Assembly: GCA_946630645.1 (NCBI GenBank)
Contig: CAMOZD010000026.1
Coordinates: forward strand, 1 to 9,589
Reading direction: 5' to 3'
Source: an uncultured Lachnospiraceae bacterium
GTDB lineage: Bacteria > Bacillota > Clostridia > Lachnospirales > Lachnospiraceae
Length of the DNA: 9,589 bases
Part shown: positions 1 through 8,200 of the stretch, piece by piece
How the letters are laid out: each line of letters begins with the position of its first letter
How positions within the stretch are numbered: the stretch's first letter is position 1
Notes under the pieces: generated by a model
Database searches by the model: none
What the model saw: only the letters and a program-made list of their open reading frames with translations
Told to the model about the DNA's origin: nothing
Made by a program: the position numbers and the translations under genes

Positions 1-671
1 TCCATTCCCTCAAAAATCTCTGTCATCATGTCCTCAGGAGTCTGGCCGGCATCCAGGTGGGAAGTCACTGAAGAAAAGGCCGCCAGCTTCTGCTCCAGCT
101 CTGTGATAACCTCATCACTGGCGTAGGGCATCATCTGAATCATAAAACCTCCGGCCCGGCGGACCGTATTCTCCTTGTTCATAAGGACTCCCAGAGCCAC
201 CGATGTGGGAATCTGCTCTGAGGAGGCAAAATAGTAGGTCAGATCTTCCGCGATCTCACCTGTGACCAGATTGGTCTGACCTGAGTAGGGCTCCCTGAGA
301 CCCAGGTCTTTGATCACTGTCAGAACTCCCCTGCCCAGGGCTCCGCCCACATCCAGCTTGCCCGCCTTGCTGGGCGGGAGCATAACCAGAGGATTATAGA
401 CATAGCCCTTCACTCTGGCCTTAGCGTCTGCCGTCACAATCAGACCTCCGATGGGGCCATCGCACTTGATCTGGATTGTGACCAGGTCGCTGTCATTCTT
501 ACACATGGACCCCATCATGGCTCCTCCTGTGAGAAGCCGGCCCAGGGCCGCCGTCACTACCGGACTGGTCCCGTGAAGCTGTCTGGCTTTCTCCACCAGA
601 TTCTTTGTTGTTGCCGCGAAAAAGCGGACCTGGTTATCAGCGGCCATGCCGCGGATGATATAGTCTTCCAT
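1..671 (-). CDS. hslO: Hsp33 redox-regulated molecular chaperone (partial, C-terminus beyond window)
   Basis: This gene encodes the cytoplasmic holdase Hsp33, which in characterised family members is switched on by oxidative unfolding and binds aggregating proteins. I translated it directly: an ATG at 671 opens a frame that stays open to the left edge, giving 223 codons plus two bases. Family blocks are visible in order: GTSPVVTAALGRLLT at about residues 34-48, CDGPIGGL at 70-77, GYVYNP at 89-94, VIKDLG at 119-124, YSGQTNLVTGEIAEDLTYYF at 129-148 followed by SEQIP, and RRAGGFMIQ at 171-179. Full-length homologues are about 290 residues. The missing end should carry the C-X-C and C-X2-C zinc-binding redox switch, so its integrity cannot be judged here. 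The start is supported by AAAGAAGG nine bases upstream. The gene follows the methyltransferase after 108 bases in the same direction, so it may be the last gene of the operon or have its own promoter. Confidence 0.95.
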   Translation of the reverse strand, partial: MEDYIIRGMAADNQVRFFAATTKNLVEKARQLHGTSPVVTAALGRLLTGGAMMGSMCKNDSDLVTIQIKCDGPIGGLIVTADAKARVKGYVYNPLVMLPPSKAGKLDVGGALGRGVLTVIKDLGLREPYSGQTNLVTGEIAEDLTYYFASSEQIPTSVALGVLMNKENTVRRAGGFMIQMMPYASDEVITELEQKLAAFSSVTSHLDAGQTPEDMMTEIFEGM

Positions 672-779
672 CAAATTATTCCTTCTTTCACTACTCTTGT
701 ATATCAAGACCCGGTCTGTAAAAGCCCTGGTCCTTTTTTAATAGATTTTTCTCCTCAAGTCCTTCTGACCCGACCAGGC
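672..779 (-). other. Intergenic region upstream of hslO with small inverted repeats
   Basis: This 108-base gap is the only sizeable non-coding stretch in the window. It contains three small dyads: TCTTG and CAAGA separated by five bases (695-709), AGACC and GGTCT separated by one base (707-717), and CCTGGTC (726-732) with GACCAGG (772-778) separated by 39 bases. The first two share bases 707-709, so as RNA hairpins they would exclude each other. An orphan purine-rich CTTGAGGAG lies at 751-759 on the minus strand with no usable ATG, GTG or TTG behind it. I see no strong sigma-70 promoter; the nearest candidate, TTTACA then TATACA, has a spacer of only about 13 bases. I also see no GC-rich hairpin followed by a T-run that would make a convincing terminator. 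A regulatory role is possible but unproven. Confidence 0.3.
681..688 (-). promoter_or_regulatory. Ribosome binding site of hslO
   Basis: On the minus strand the sequence reads AAAGAAGG, ending nine bases before the ATG at 671. It is a good Shine-Dalgarno match and fixes the hslO start. The assignment rests on sequence match and spacing only. Confidence 0.7.
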
Positions 780-1547
780 TCAGAGTTCTTTGGGGCTCTT
801 TCCCTTCTCCCGGGCCAGAAGAAGAACCCTCTGGCTCCCGGGCCCGGCCGGCCTCTTCTCATAACCGTCCCAGGCAGCAAGGAAATCCATGCCGCTTTCC
901 CGGATCAGTCTTTTCATCTCATCAAGGGTGTAACCCCTCTGCAAATGTTCTTCTTCAAACTTTCTAAACAGATCATCCTCTTCCCGGATAAAAACCCTGA
1001 GGCTGATCTCATTGATATGACTTGCTTCATCGTAATCATTGTACCAGATAAAACTGACATCTTCCCTGTCCTCAGCGATCACAGAATCTCCGATCATATC
1101 CCGGTACTTGTGCTCCGTATTGAAATCAAAGAGAAAGAGTCCGCCCGGATCCAGATAATTATTCACCAGGCGGAAAACCTCCTTCAATTCATCGGGATCC
1201 AGAATGTAGTTGATGCTGTCACAGACAGAAACGGTGACTGCCACGGTACCATAAAGTTCAAAGGCTCTCATATCCTGAAGGAGAAAGAGACAGCCGGCCG
1301 GGGATTCCTCCCTGGCAATCTGCAGCATATCCACCGAGGAGTCCACCCCGATCATATCATAGCCGGCCCGGTCCAGCTGCCGGGTCATCTTTCCGGTGCC
1401 GCATCCAAGTTCCAGGGCCAGACCTCCATGAATCCCATGATCCCTGAAAATCTCCAGGATCCGGCCGGCCCACTGGTCATAGGGCACATTATCCATGAGC
1501 TCATCATAGACCCGGGCAAAACTTTCATAGCTTCTCTCTTTGCTCAT
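780..1547 (-). CDS. Class I SAM-dependent methyltransferase (YqeM-like)
   Basis: This is a small cytoplasmic methyltransferase of unknown substrate. Numbering from the first in-frame ATG at 1553, the fold is clear: an N-terminal helix with YESFARVYDELMDNVPYDQW at 9-28, SAM-binding motif I ELGCGTGKM at 48-56, an acidic residue ending strand 2 in GVDSS (D71), LLQDMR at 91-96, the motif IV region CDSINYI at 111-117, and LDPGGLFLFDFNT at 134-146. The N-terminal YxxFAxxYDxLM pattern resembles Bacillus subtilis YqeM. I chose the ATG at 1547 (255 residues) because AGGGAGG ends six bases before it, whereas it directly abuts the ATG at 1553. The gene overlaps the end of addA by 23 bases, suggesting translational coupling, and precedes hslO. 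The substrate could be a small molecule, RNA or protein; nothing in the sequence decides this, and the link to addA may be positional only. Confidence 0.88.
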   Translation of the reverse strand: MSKERSYESFARVYDELMDNVPYDQWAGRILEIFRDHGIHGGLALELGCGTGKMTRQLDRAGYDMIGVDSSVDMLQIAREESPAGCLFLLQDMRAFELYGTVAVTVSVCDSINYILDPDELKEVFRLVNNYLDPGGLFLFDFNTEHKYRDMIGDSVIAEDREDVSFIWYNDYDEASHINEISLRVFIREEDDLFRKFEEEHLQRGYTLDEMKRLIRESGMDFLAAWDGYEKRPAGPGSQRVLLLAREKGKSPKEL

Positions 1548-4500
1548 AATCATCCTCCCTCAAGGCGATAAATTCACCCAGGACATAGGAATAGAGATAG
1601 ATCCGGTCAACCTTCCCGCCCCACACCTGTTCAAGAGCCAGCTTATAATATAACATCTGAGTCCGATAGCGGTCAAGAAGGAGCCCTTCCTGGCCTGCCA
1701 GGAGATAATCCGTCTTATAATCAATGAGCCAGAGTCCCTCATCGGTCTCGGCGAAAAGGTCGATCACTCCCTGGACCACAATAGTCTCGGCCTTATCCTG
1801 GGAATCCCGGTCTTCTTTCACACCGGGCCGGGCCAGGTCTGACCCTTTGATTCCTATGGTAAAGGGCAGCTCCCTGTGGAGTCTTCCCTCCCGGTCCAGC
1901 CGGCGCAGATCTTCTCCCAGACCGGAGAAGAGGAAACGCTCAGCCCCTCTTAGCAGCCAGGCATCGTTGATATCATTGAGCTTAGGATATGCCTCTTTGA
2001 GAATCTCAATTTCCAGGCGGAGTCTGTCAGGACTGTCTATGGCACCAAAGGGCAGCAGTTCCATCATCTTATGGACCAGGGTTCCCCTGGCCGCCCCCAG
2101 CAGCTTCTCCTCCCTTTCTTCCTTAAGAAAGGCCGGCAGCAGCCTTTCTTCCGGCTCCGGGCCGGGAGAACCTTCTCCTGCCAGGTCTGCCGGATTGCCG
2201 TACTCTGCCTGGCCGGGACCCCCATCCTCACCGGGAAGCAGGATCTGACTCAGCTTTTTCAGTTCAGAAACAGAATATTTTCTCTTTTGCCCTATGGCAT
2301 CCCGGTAGGGGTAAGTCCTGGAAAATGCCCGGCGGACCGGGCTGTCGTCCACCTTTTGGGCTGCCTCCTTCAGAGCCTCTTTCAGGGAAAGGTCTCTCTC
2401 CTCCATTTCCTCCTGGTCAAAACGGTCTTTCACATCCTCCCAGCCCGACCAGCGGACCTTCATCTCGCCCTGGTCATGGGGGATATCAAGGATGGCCGGC
2501 AGCAGCCAGTCCAGGTAAGAAACCGCAGACATCTTAAAGCTTCTGTTCATGGTAACATCTCCGCTTGCGTCCAGTTTTTTCCGGGTCACCGCCCCGGTTA
2601 AGAATAATTTCTTCTCTGCCCGGGTCATGGCCACATAGAGAACTCTTAATTCCTCCTCCAGACTCTCTTTTTTCAGCTGCTTCTGGATGATGACCTTCAT
2701 CATAGAGCTATGCCTGTAGCGGAGGACGGGATCAATCCACTCCATACCAATTCCCAGCTCGGGATGGTGAACGATGGCATCCTGATTCCATTCCTTTTTA
2801 TTGAACTGGTGGGACAGACCGCTGACAAAAACCACGGGAAATTCCAGGCCCTTGCTCTTATGGATGGTCATAAGCCGGACCACATTATCCCGGTCCCCGG
2901 CCCCTCCGGCCATCTCAGGCTCCAGCTCATAGGTCCGCAGCTGGTCCATATAGCGCTTGAAATAAAAGAGTCCCTTATACATGGTCTTCTCATACTCTTC
3001 GGCCTTTTCCAGCAGCATAAGCAGATTCTGCTTCTTTTGCCGGCCGTCAGGCAGGAGCTGGACCGTGTCATAGTAGCCGGTCCTGGTGTAAATCTCCCAG
3101 AGCAGCTGACCCAGGGGCAGGTCTTTTTTCCTGAGGCGGAATTCCCCCAGCATATCAAGAAATGCTTTGGTTTTCCCCACAAGGGCTTCATCCTCTCCCC
3201 GTTCCAGACAAAGCTGTAAAAGGTCATAGATGGAATACTCCCTGCGGACAGGCAGCTCAACCTGTAATTTCAATCTGATCAGGTCTTCTTCAGTGAAATG
3301 ACCAATGGAAGACATGAGGACTGAAACCATGGGGATATCCTGATAGACATTGTCCACAATTGCCAGGACATTCATCATCAGACTGATCTCCCTGCTGGCA
3401 AAGTAACCTGTCTTGTTTTCGGAAAAAACAGGGATACCCCAGCTCTCCAGCCAGCCGGCGTATTCGTCAATCTCCTTTTTCGACCGCAGCAGGATCACCA
3501 TATCCCGGTACTGGTAGCCCTCCTCCAGGAGTTCCTCAATCCTTTTGGCAATGATGGCTGCATCCAGACCCTTATCATCGGGCACATCCGGCCCGTCAGG
3601 CAGGTCGTCATCCTTGATAAAAAAGAGGCATTCAGAAGGAGTGGTCTCCCCGGCCATGGGGCCGTTTTCCCCAGGCCGCAGCTCCGTTTCTTCATCGTAG
3701 TCCACACCGCCGAAATCTGCGCTCATCAGCCTGGAAAAAACCTGGTTGACCAGCCAGAGTACCCGGGGGTTAGACCGGAAATTATCCCTCAGCTCTATGC
3801 GGACACCTCCCTGGCCCGGGCCGGGATCATTGCCCTTATCCAGGGTTGGATAAAGGGGCTCATAGCGGTTTCTCCTGGCCACAAAGAGATCAGGTCTGGC
3901 CTGACGGAAACGGTAAATACTCTGCTTGACATCACCTACTGTAAACAACCTTCCCTGGCCAGCCGCAAGAAGCAGGTTAATCATGGTCTCCTGAATCAGG
4001 CTGGTATCCTGGTATTCATCAACAAAAACAGCCTTGTAGGACCGGGCGATCTGCCGTGCAGTCTCTGTGGGCAAAGGATGTCCTTCCTCGTCAAAACCTT
4101 CTAAAAGCAGGCTGAGAGCCATATGCTCAAGGTCATCAAAATCATAGACATTCTGGTCCTTTTTCCTGGCAAAATATAAGTCTTCAAACCGCCTGGCCAG
4201 ACGGATGTACTCCCTGACCAGGGGATAGATGACCCGGTTCTCCCGGGCCATATCCTCAGCAGGACAGCGGAAGAGGCCTCCTCTTTGCTTCTCCAGAATA
4301 TCCTTTTTCACAGAATCGCAAAAGCCCTTCAGGACCGGCTTGCCCGGCCAGGACTTCTCTTCCTTCTTTCCGACAGGAAAATTACCCCAGCTTACCCCAT
4401 GAAGCCTGTGGTAGTATTCGTCATAAGATGCGGCCTCGGCCAACTCTTTCAAAGTTGATCTGACAAGGAGATAGCGGTTCCTGAATACCTCTGGCCCTTC

Positions 4501-5220
4501 TTCAAAACCATATTCCTCCGCCAGATTCCCCAACCGGTCCAGGGCCTCCCTGACCGGAGTCTTTCCTTCCTCCACAAAGCCTTCCAGCAGGCTCTTATAG
4601 TCCTCTTCTTTTCCATCTGTCAGCAGGCTGGCCCGGTCCAGGACCTGGTCGTACCAGCGGTCCACATCCGGGAAACTTCTGGAAAAACGATAAAGGTTGA
4701 TAATACAGTCCTCCAGACCTCCATCCCTTCTGCCAGGAGCCAGGGCCTCCACAAAAGCCAGGAAATCCTGGCTGCCTTCCTGGTAGCTTTCTTCCAGCAG
4801 CTGGCTGACCACTTCCATCTGCAGCAGCTTCATCTCACCGGTCTCTCCCAGACGGTAGGCCGGATCCAGACCCAGCAGCTGGTAATTGGACCGTATAATC
4901 GAATTACAAAAGCTGTGAACCGTAGAGATGGATGCCTTACGCAGCAGCCGGCTCTGCCGGCGGAGGTTCTGGTTTTCCGGCTCCTCCTGCAGGCGGCGGG
5001 AGAGCTCCAGACCAATCCTTTCCTTCATCTCTGCCGCCGCGGCATTGGTGAAGGTCATAACCAGAATCTCATCAATATTTATCCCGGTCCCGGAATCGGA
5101 AACCAGGTCCGCAATCCTGCTCACCAGCACACGGGTCTTGCCTGCTCCAGCGCCGGCAGAAACCATGATGTCCCTTCCCCTGAGGGAAATGGCAAGGGCC
5201 TGTTCTTTTGTAAAGTCCAT
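1525..5220 (-). CDS. addA: AddA, helicase-nuclease subunit of the AddAB recombination complex
   Basis: AddA is the ATP-driven 3'-to-5' helicase and nuclease subunit of AddAB, which processes double-strand breaks and yields 3' tails for RecA. At 1231 residues it has the usual family length. UvrD-type motifs appear in order: Q7, Walker A AGAGAGKT at 22-29, motif Ia VMTFTNAAAAE at 54-64, Walker B DEYQDT at 401-406, GDVKQSIYRFRQA at 429-441, DNFRSNPR at 479-486, TIHKSKGLEFP at 785-795, and LYVAMTRAEKK at 861-871. The C-terminal RecB-family nuclease is intact, with GTLVH (H1050), GVID (D1154) and DYKTD (1167-1171, D1167 and K1169), followed by QMLYYKLALE. A Gly/Pro/Glu-rich stretch at about 996-1025 looks like a disordered linker before the nuclease domain. 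The ATG overlaps the addB stop codon by one base (TAATG) and has a strong ribosome binding site, so the two subunits are probably made in coupled amounts. The 3' end overlaps the methyltransferase gene. Confidence 0.98.
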   Translation of the reverse strand: MDFTKEQALAISLRGRDIMVSAGAGAGKTRVLVSRIADLVSDSGTGINIDEILVMTFTNAAAAEMKERIGLELSRRLQEEPENQNLRRQSRLLRKASISTVHSFCNSIIRSNYQLLGLDPAYRLGETGEMKLLQMEVVSQLLEESYQEGSQDFLAFVEALAPGRRDGGLEDCIINLYRFSRSFPDVDRWYDQVLDRASLLTDGKEEDYKSLLEGFVEEGKTPVREALDRLGNLAEEYGFEEGPEVFRNRYLLVRSTLKELAEAASYDEYYHRLHGVSWGNFPVGKKEEKSWPGKPVLKGFCDSVKKDILEKQRGGLFRCPAEDMARENRVIYPLVREYIRLARRFEDLYFARKKDQNVYDFDDLEHMALSLLLEGFDEEGHPLPTETARQIARSYKAVFVDEYQDTSLIQETMINLLLAAGQGRLFTVGDVKQSIYRFRQARPDLFVARRNRYEPLYPTLDKGNDPGPGQGGVRIELRDNFRSNPRVLWLVNQVFSRLMSADFGGVDYDEETELRPGENGPMAGETTPSECLFFIKDDDLPDGPDVPDDKGLDAAIIAKRIEELLEEGYQYRDMVILLRSKKEIDEYAGWLESWGIPVFSENKTGYFASREISLMMNVLAIVDNVYQDIPMVSVLMSSIGHFTEEDLIRLKLQVELPVRREYSIYDLLQLCLERGEDEALVGKTKAFLDMLGEFRLRKKDLPLGQLLWEIYTRTGYYDTVQLLPDGRQKKQNLLMLLEKAEEYEKTMYKGLFYFKRYMDQLRTYELEPEMAGGAGDRDNVVRLMTIHKSKGLEFPVVFVSGLSHQFNKKEWNQDAIVHHPELGIGMEWIDPVLRYRHSSMMKVIIQKQLKKESLEEELRVLYVAMTRAEKKLFLTGAVTRKKLDASGDVTMNRSFKMSAVSYLDWLLPAILDIPHDQGEMKVRWSGWEDVKDRFDQEEMEERDLSLKEALKEAAQKVDDSPVRRAFSRTYPYRDAIGQKRKYSVSELKKLSQILLPGEDGGPGQAEYGNPADLAGEGSPGPEPEERLLPAFLKEEREEKLLGAARGTLVHKMMELLPFGAIDSPDRLRLEIEILKEAYPKLNDINDAWLLRGAERFLFSGLGEDLRRLDREGRLHRELPFTIGIKGSDLARPGVKEDRDSQDKAETIVVQGVIDLFAETDEGLWLIDYKTDYLLAGQEGLLLDRYRTQMLYYKLALEQVWGGKVDRIYLYSYVLGEFIALREDDYEQREKL
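1554..1560 (-). promoter_or_regulatory. Ribosome binding site of the methyltransferase gene, inside addA
   Basis: The minus strand reads AGGGAGG, a strong Shine-Dalgarno match within the last codons of addA. Two in-frame ATGs follow, at 1553 (no spacing) and 1547 (six bases). The spacing argues for 1547 as the real start. Confidence 0.65.
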
Positions 5221-8200
5221 TAGTCTTCCTCCTCCCGGATCCGCTTCAGAACCTCCTCTGAAGTAAGTGACTGCAGCCGCCGGTAATAATCCTTGAACAG
5301 ACCTTCCCCAAAACCGCAGACGGACAAATACCTGCAGTAACGGCAGCCGTCAGTCTTATCGGCTTTCTGATAGGGCTCCGGGGCAATCTCACCGGAGTAG
5401 ATCCGCTCAGCCAGCTTTCTGGCAGCAGAAACGGCATGATGTCTCATATCACGGAAATCCTCCGATGTCATTACCTGGGACCTGGCGGTGGGACTTCCGT
5501 CACTTTTTTTCCTCTCCACAGACATGGAATACAGGCCCTTATAGCCCTCCTCCAGCTTGTCGAGGATATCCTGGCTGCTGTTGGCATAGCCTTTCATCCG
5601 GAACTGCTGCCAGTATTTATCCTCTTCAAAACTGTCAGCCCGGTAGAGGGGATCCTGGAACCGGTAATAAAAGATTCCTGCCGGAATCACTTCTTTTCCC
5701 GTCTCCCTTCCATAGATGTCCACCGCTGCCTCCAGGTAGAGCATAAGCTGCAGCTGCAGACCGAAATAGATATCCTCCAGACTCACATTGCGGTCTCCTG
5801 ATTTATAGTCAACAATACGAAGAAGAAGCTCCTTATCTTCCTGGCACAGATCCACCCGGTCAATAATGCCATGGAGGGTCAGCTGCCGTCCATCCTCAAG
5901 GACAAAGCTGGTAGATCCTCCCTGGCCCCGGAAGCCAAAAGGAGATTCGAAGCGGTCAGGCTCAAAGGAACTGTTTTTCAGCTGAAGCTGAATAGCCCGG
6001 ACAGTTCTGTCCAGAATTCTGTGAACACGGCTGACCTGATACTCGTTTCTGGCATTCCCTCCAAAGGCCTCCACCTTGTTCTCCTCCATGGCCAGCCTCA
6101 TGGCCTCCTCAAGAAAATGCGTTCTCTCCTCTTCCGGCAGCTCCTTCCAGCGATGGCCGGATCTCTTTACCAGGTCTGAAAAATAGCGGAGGGCGGCATG
6201 AAAGAGATTACCGAAATCCGTATCCTGAAGGACAAACTCCTCCCGGTCTCTGAGCTCCAGGCCGTAATTGCACAGGTAAGAAAAGGGACAGGCCGAAAAA
6301 GTCTCCAGGCGGGAAACCGAACTGTAAAGTTCTTTCCCGTACAACTCCTCCACCAGGGCCGGACTGACATATCTGGTCCGTTTTCCCGGGATAAGTTTAT
6401 CAAGAAAAGAAGCGAATTCCTCCTGTAATCCGGCTTCTTCCATCCAGTATCGGGCCAGCATGAGGAAAACCTTGTCATCATGGTCCGGCTCAAGGGTTTT
6501 TCCGCCATCCGGCCTCTCCAGCCAGGCCGGCCTCTTTTGTCTGATTTTCCCCAGCCCTTCTATAAGCAGCTGTCTGCTGTCCCCGATTCCAAAGTAGCAG
6601 CTGCCCGTATCAGCAGGATAAGCCTGCTCTTCCAACCTGGGAAAAAGTCCCTTACAGGCCCCAATGAGGGGCGAAGGTCTCAGCTGGTCATTGCCACGTC
6701 CGATAGAGCTATAGGAAAAGTACAAGTCTTCCGATGGCCTGGAAAAAGCCATATACATATAAAATTCATCCTCCATGGATCTCTCCAGCAGTCCGGAAGA
6801 CAGGGAGAGTCCATATTCCCTCAAAAGCTCCTTGTCCTCATCCTTGAGCAGGCCCACGTCTTCCAGGACAGGGGGAATCTTACCGTCATTCATACCAAGG
6901 ATAAAGAGAACCTTAATATCTGTCAGTCTGCTTCTCTTCAGGTCTCCCAGAACCAGCTGGTCCATGGTCAGGGGTGCCAGGCCCAGACCCAGAGTCTCCA
7001 GACCGGCATCCAGGATTTCGGAGACCTCCTTGAGTGTCATAATCTCCTCCCCGAAGATCATGACAATCTTATCCAGCAGGTCCAGCAGCAGCTGGAAAAG
7101 TCTCCGGTGTTCCCCGGCCCTGATATGGTCCCCGGTCTCTTCCGCCTCCCGGGCCATCCTCTCCAGCTTGCCCGGAAAGTCAAGCCGGTCCATGACCATG
7201 AAAAGGGCTTCCATCCGCTCTCTTACAGTCACCTTTTTCCCCCTGCAGGAAATCACAAACTCCCCGGTCTCCTCCATCAGTTTCCGGCGGAGGGTCTCCA
7301 GCCGGTCCAGAGTCTCCTGGCTCTTACCTGCCAGGCGGCGTTCAAAGGGCTTAGACCACATGCTGCGGCCCCTGATTCCTGCGGAAAGAACATAGTTCTC
7401 CAGAAAATCTGTCTCCTCATCCTCCAGGTCCGACATGCCTGCTTTCAAATAACGGAAGACACTTTCATAACTGTAATCCTTCTCTGCCAGGTGAAGGAGG
7501 GCCCTGAGGGCCTCCACACCGGAATGATAGGATATTCTTTTTTTCGAATCCACGAACACGGGTATATTTAAAATCTCAGCTTTTCTGCGGAAAGCCATCT
7601 CATACTCGGACACATCACCGCAGAGCAGGGCACAGTCCCTGTAGCGGATTCCTCTTTTCCTTACCAGGTACTCCACCTGTCTCAGGGCAAAATCCACTTC
7701 ATCATCCTGCCGGTGGCAGGCCGTGATATGAAGGTGGGAGGGAACATCTTCCCAGGCCTTTTTCCTGATCCGGAAGGCATGCTCTTCCAGGAAATAAAGT
7801 TCCGGATTATTCCTGAATCTGGGGCCGGGTTCCTGGCTGAGGGCAGTGAGTGGCAGCAGGTCTGCCTTTGTCTCCCGGCAGAGGTCCAGCAGACTTCCCA
7901 CAAACTTCCGGCTGAAAGAGAAGAGCTCCTCCCCATCACTCAAAAGAGCCTCTGCTTCTATCCCTTCCCCGGCCGGAATTGTCACAGTAACATGCACATT
8001 TCCCGCCACAGCCAGCAGTTCAGCCAGGAAATCCAGCTGAACCGGAGTAAAACCGGTAAAGCCGTCAAAATAGAACTCATTGTCCCTGGTCAGGCCAGAT
8101 GAACTGACAAAATCTGAGGCCAGGGTCAGAATCTGCTCTGTCACCATATACCTGCCGGAGATTTCCCTTTCAAATTCAGAAAATACCAGAGCCATCTCCC

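Noticed and set aside
695..725. Possible sigma-70 promoter for hslO (TTTACA and TATACA)
   Set aside because: The spacer between the two hexamers is only about 13 bases and the -10 match is poor. I do not call it as a feature.
726..778. Possible intrinsic terminator after the methyltransferase (CCTGGTC and GACCAGG arms)
   Set aside because: The arms are seven bases with a 39-base loop and only a short T-run follows on the minus strand. That is too weak for a rho-independent terminator.
840..1475. GGCCGGCC palindromes and many CCGG/GGCC clusters
   Set aside because: They fall inside codons for Arg, Pro, Gly and Ala and recur throughout the window, so they reflect codon preference rather than a repeat element or recognition site.
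573..1571. Long plus-strand open frame of 332 codons across the hslO start, the gap and the methyltransferase gene
   Set aside because: It is antisense to two well-supported genes, resembles no protein family I recognise, and its composition is what the reverse complement of the real codons would give. It is a shadow frame.
2071..2601. Plus-strand frames opposite the C-terminal part of addA
   Set aside because: These are Pro/Ser/Arg-rich shadows of AddA codons without domain similarity, and several overlap one another.
2868..3260. Minus-strand 130-codon frame inside addA in another reading frame
   Set aside because: It sits wholly within intact AddA helicase sequence and has a Trp/Cys/Arg-rich composition typical of an out-of-frame translation. 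No frameshift in addA is needed to explain it.
6480..7571. Plus-strand open frame of 363 codons opposite addB
   Set aside because: It is entirely antisense to a conserved part of AddB, with no recognisable domain. Long antisense frames are expected in GC-rich coding DNA with few A/T-rich codons.
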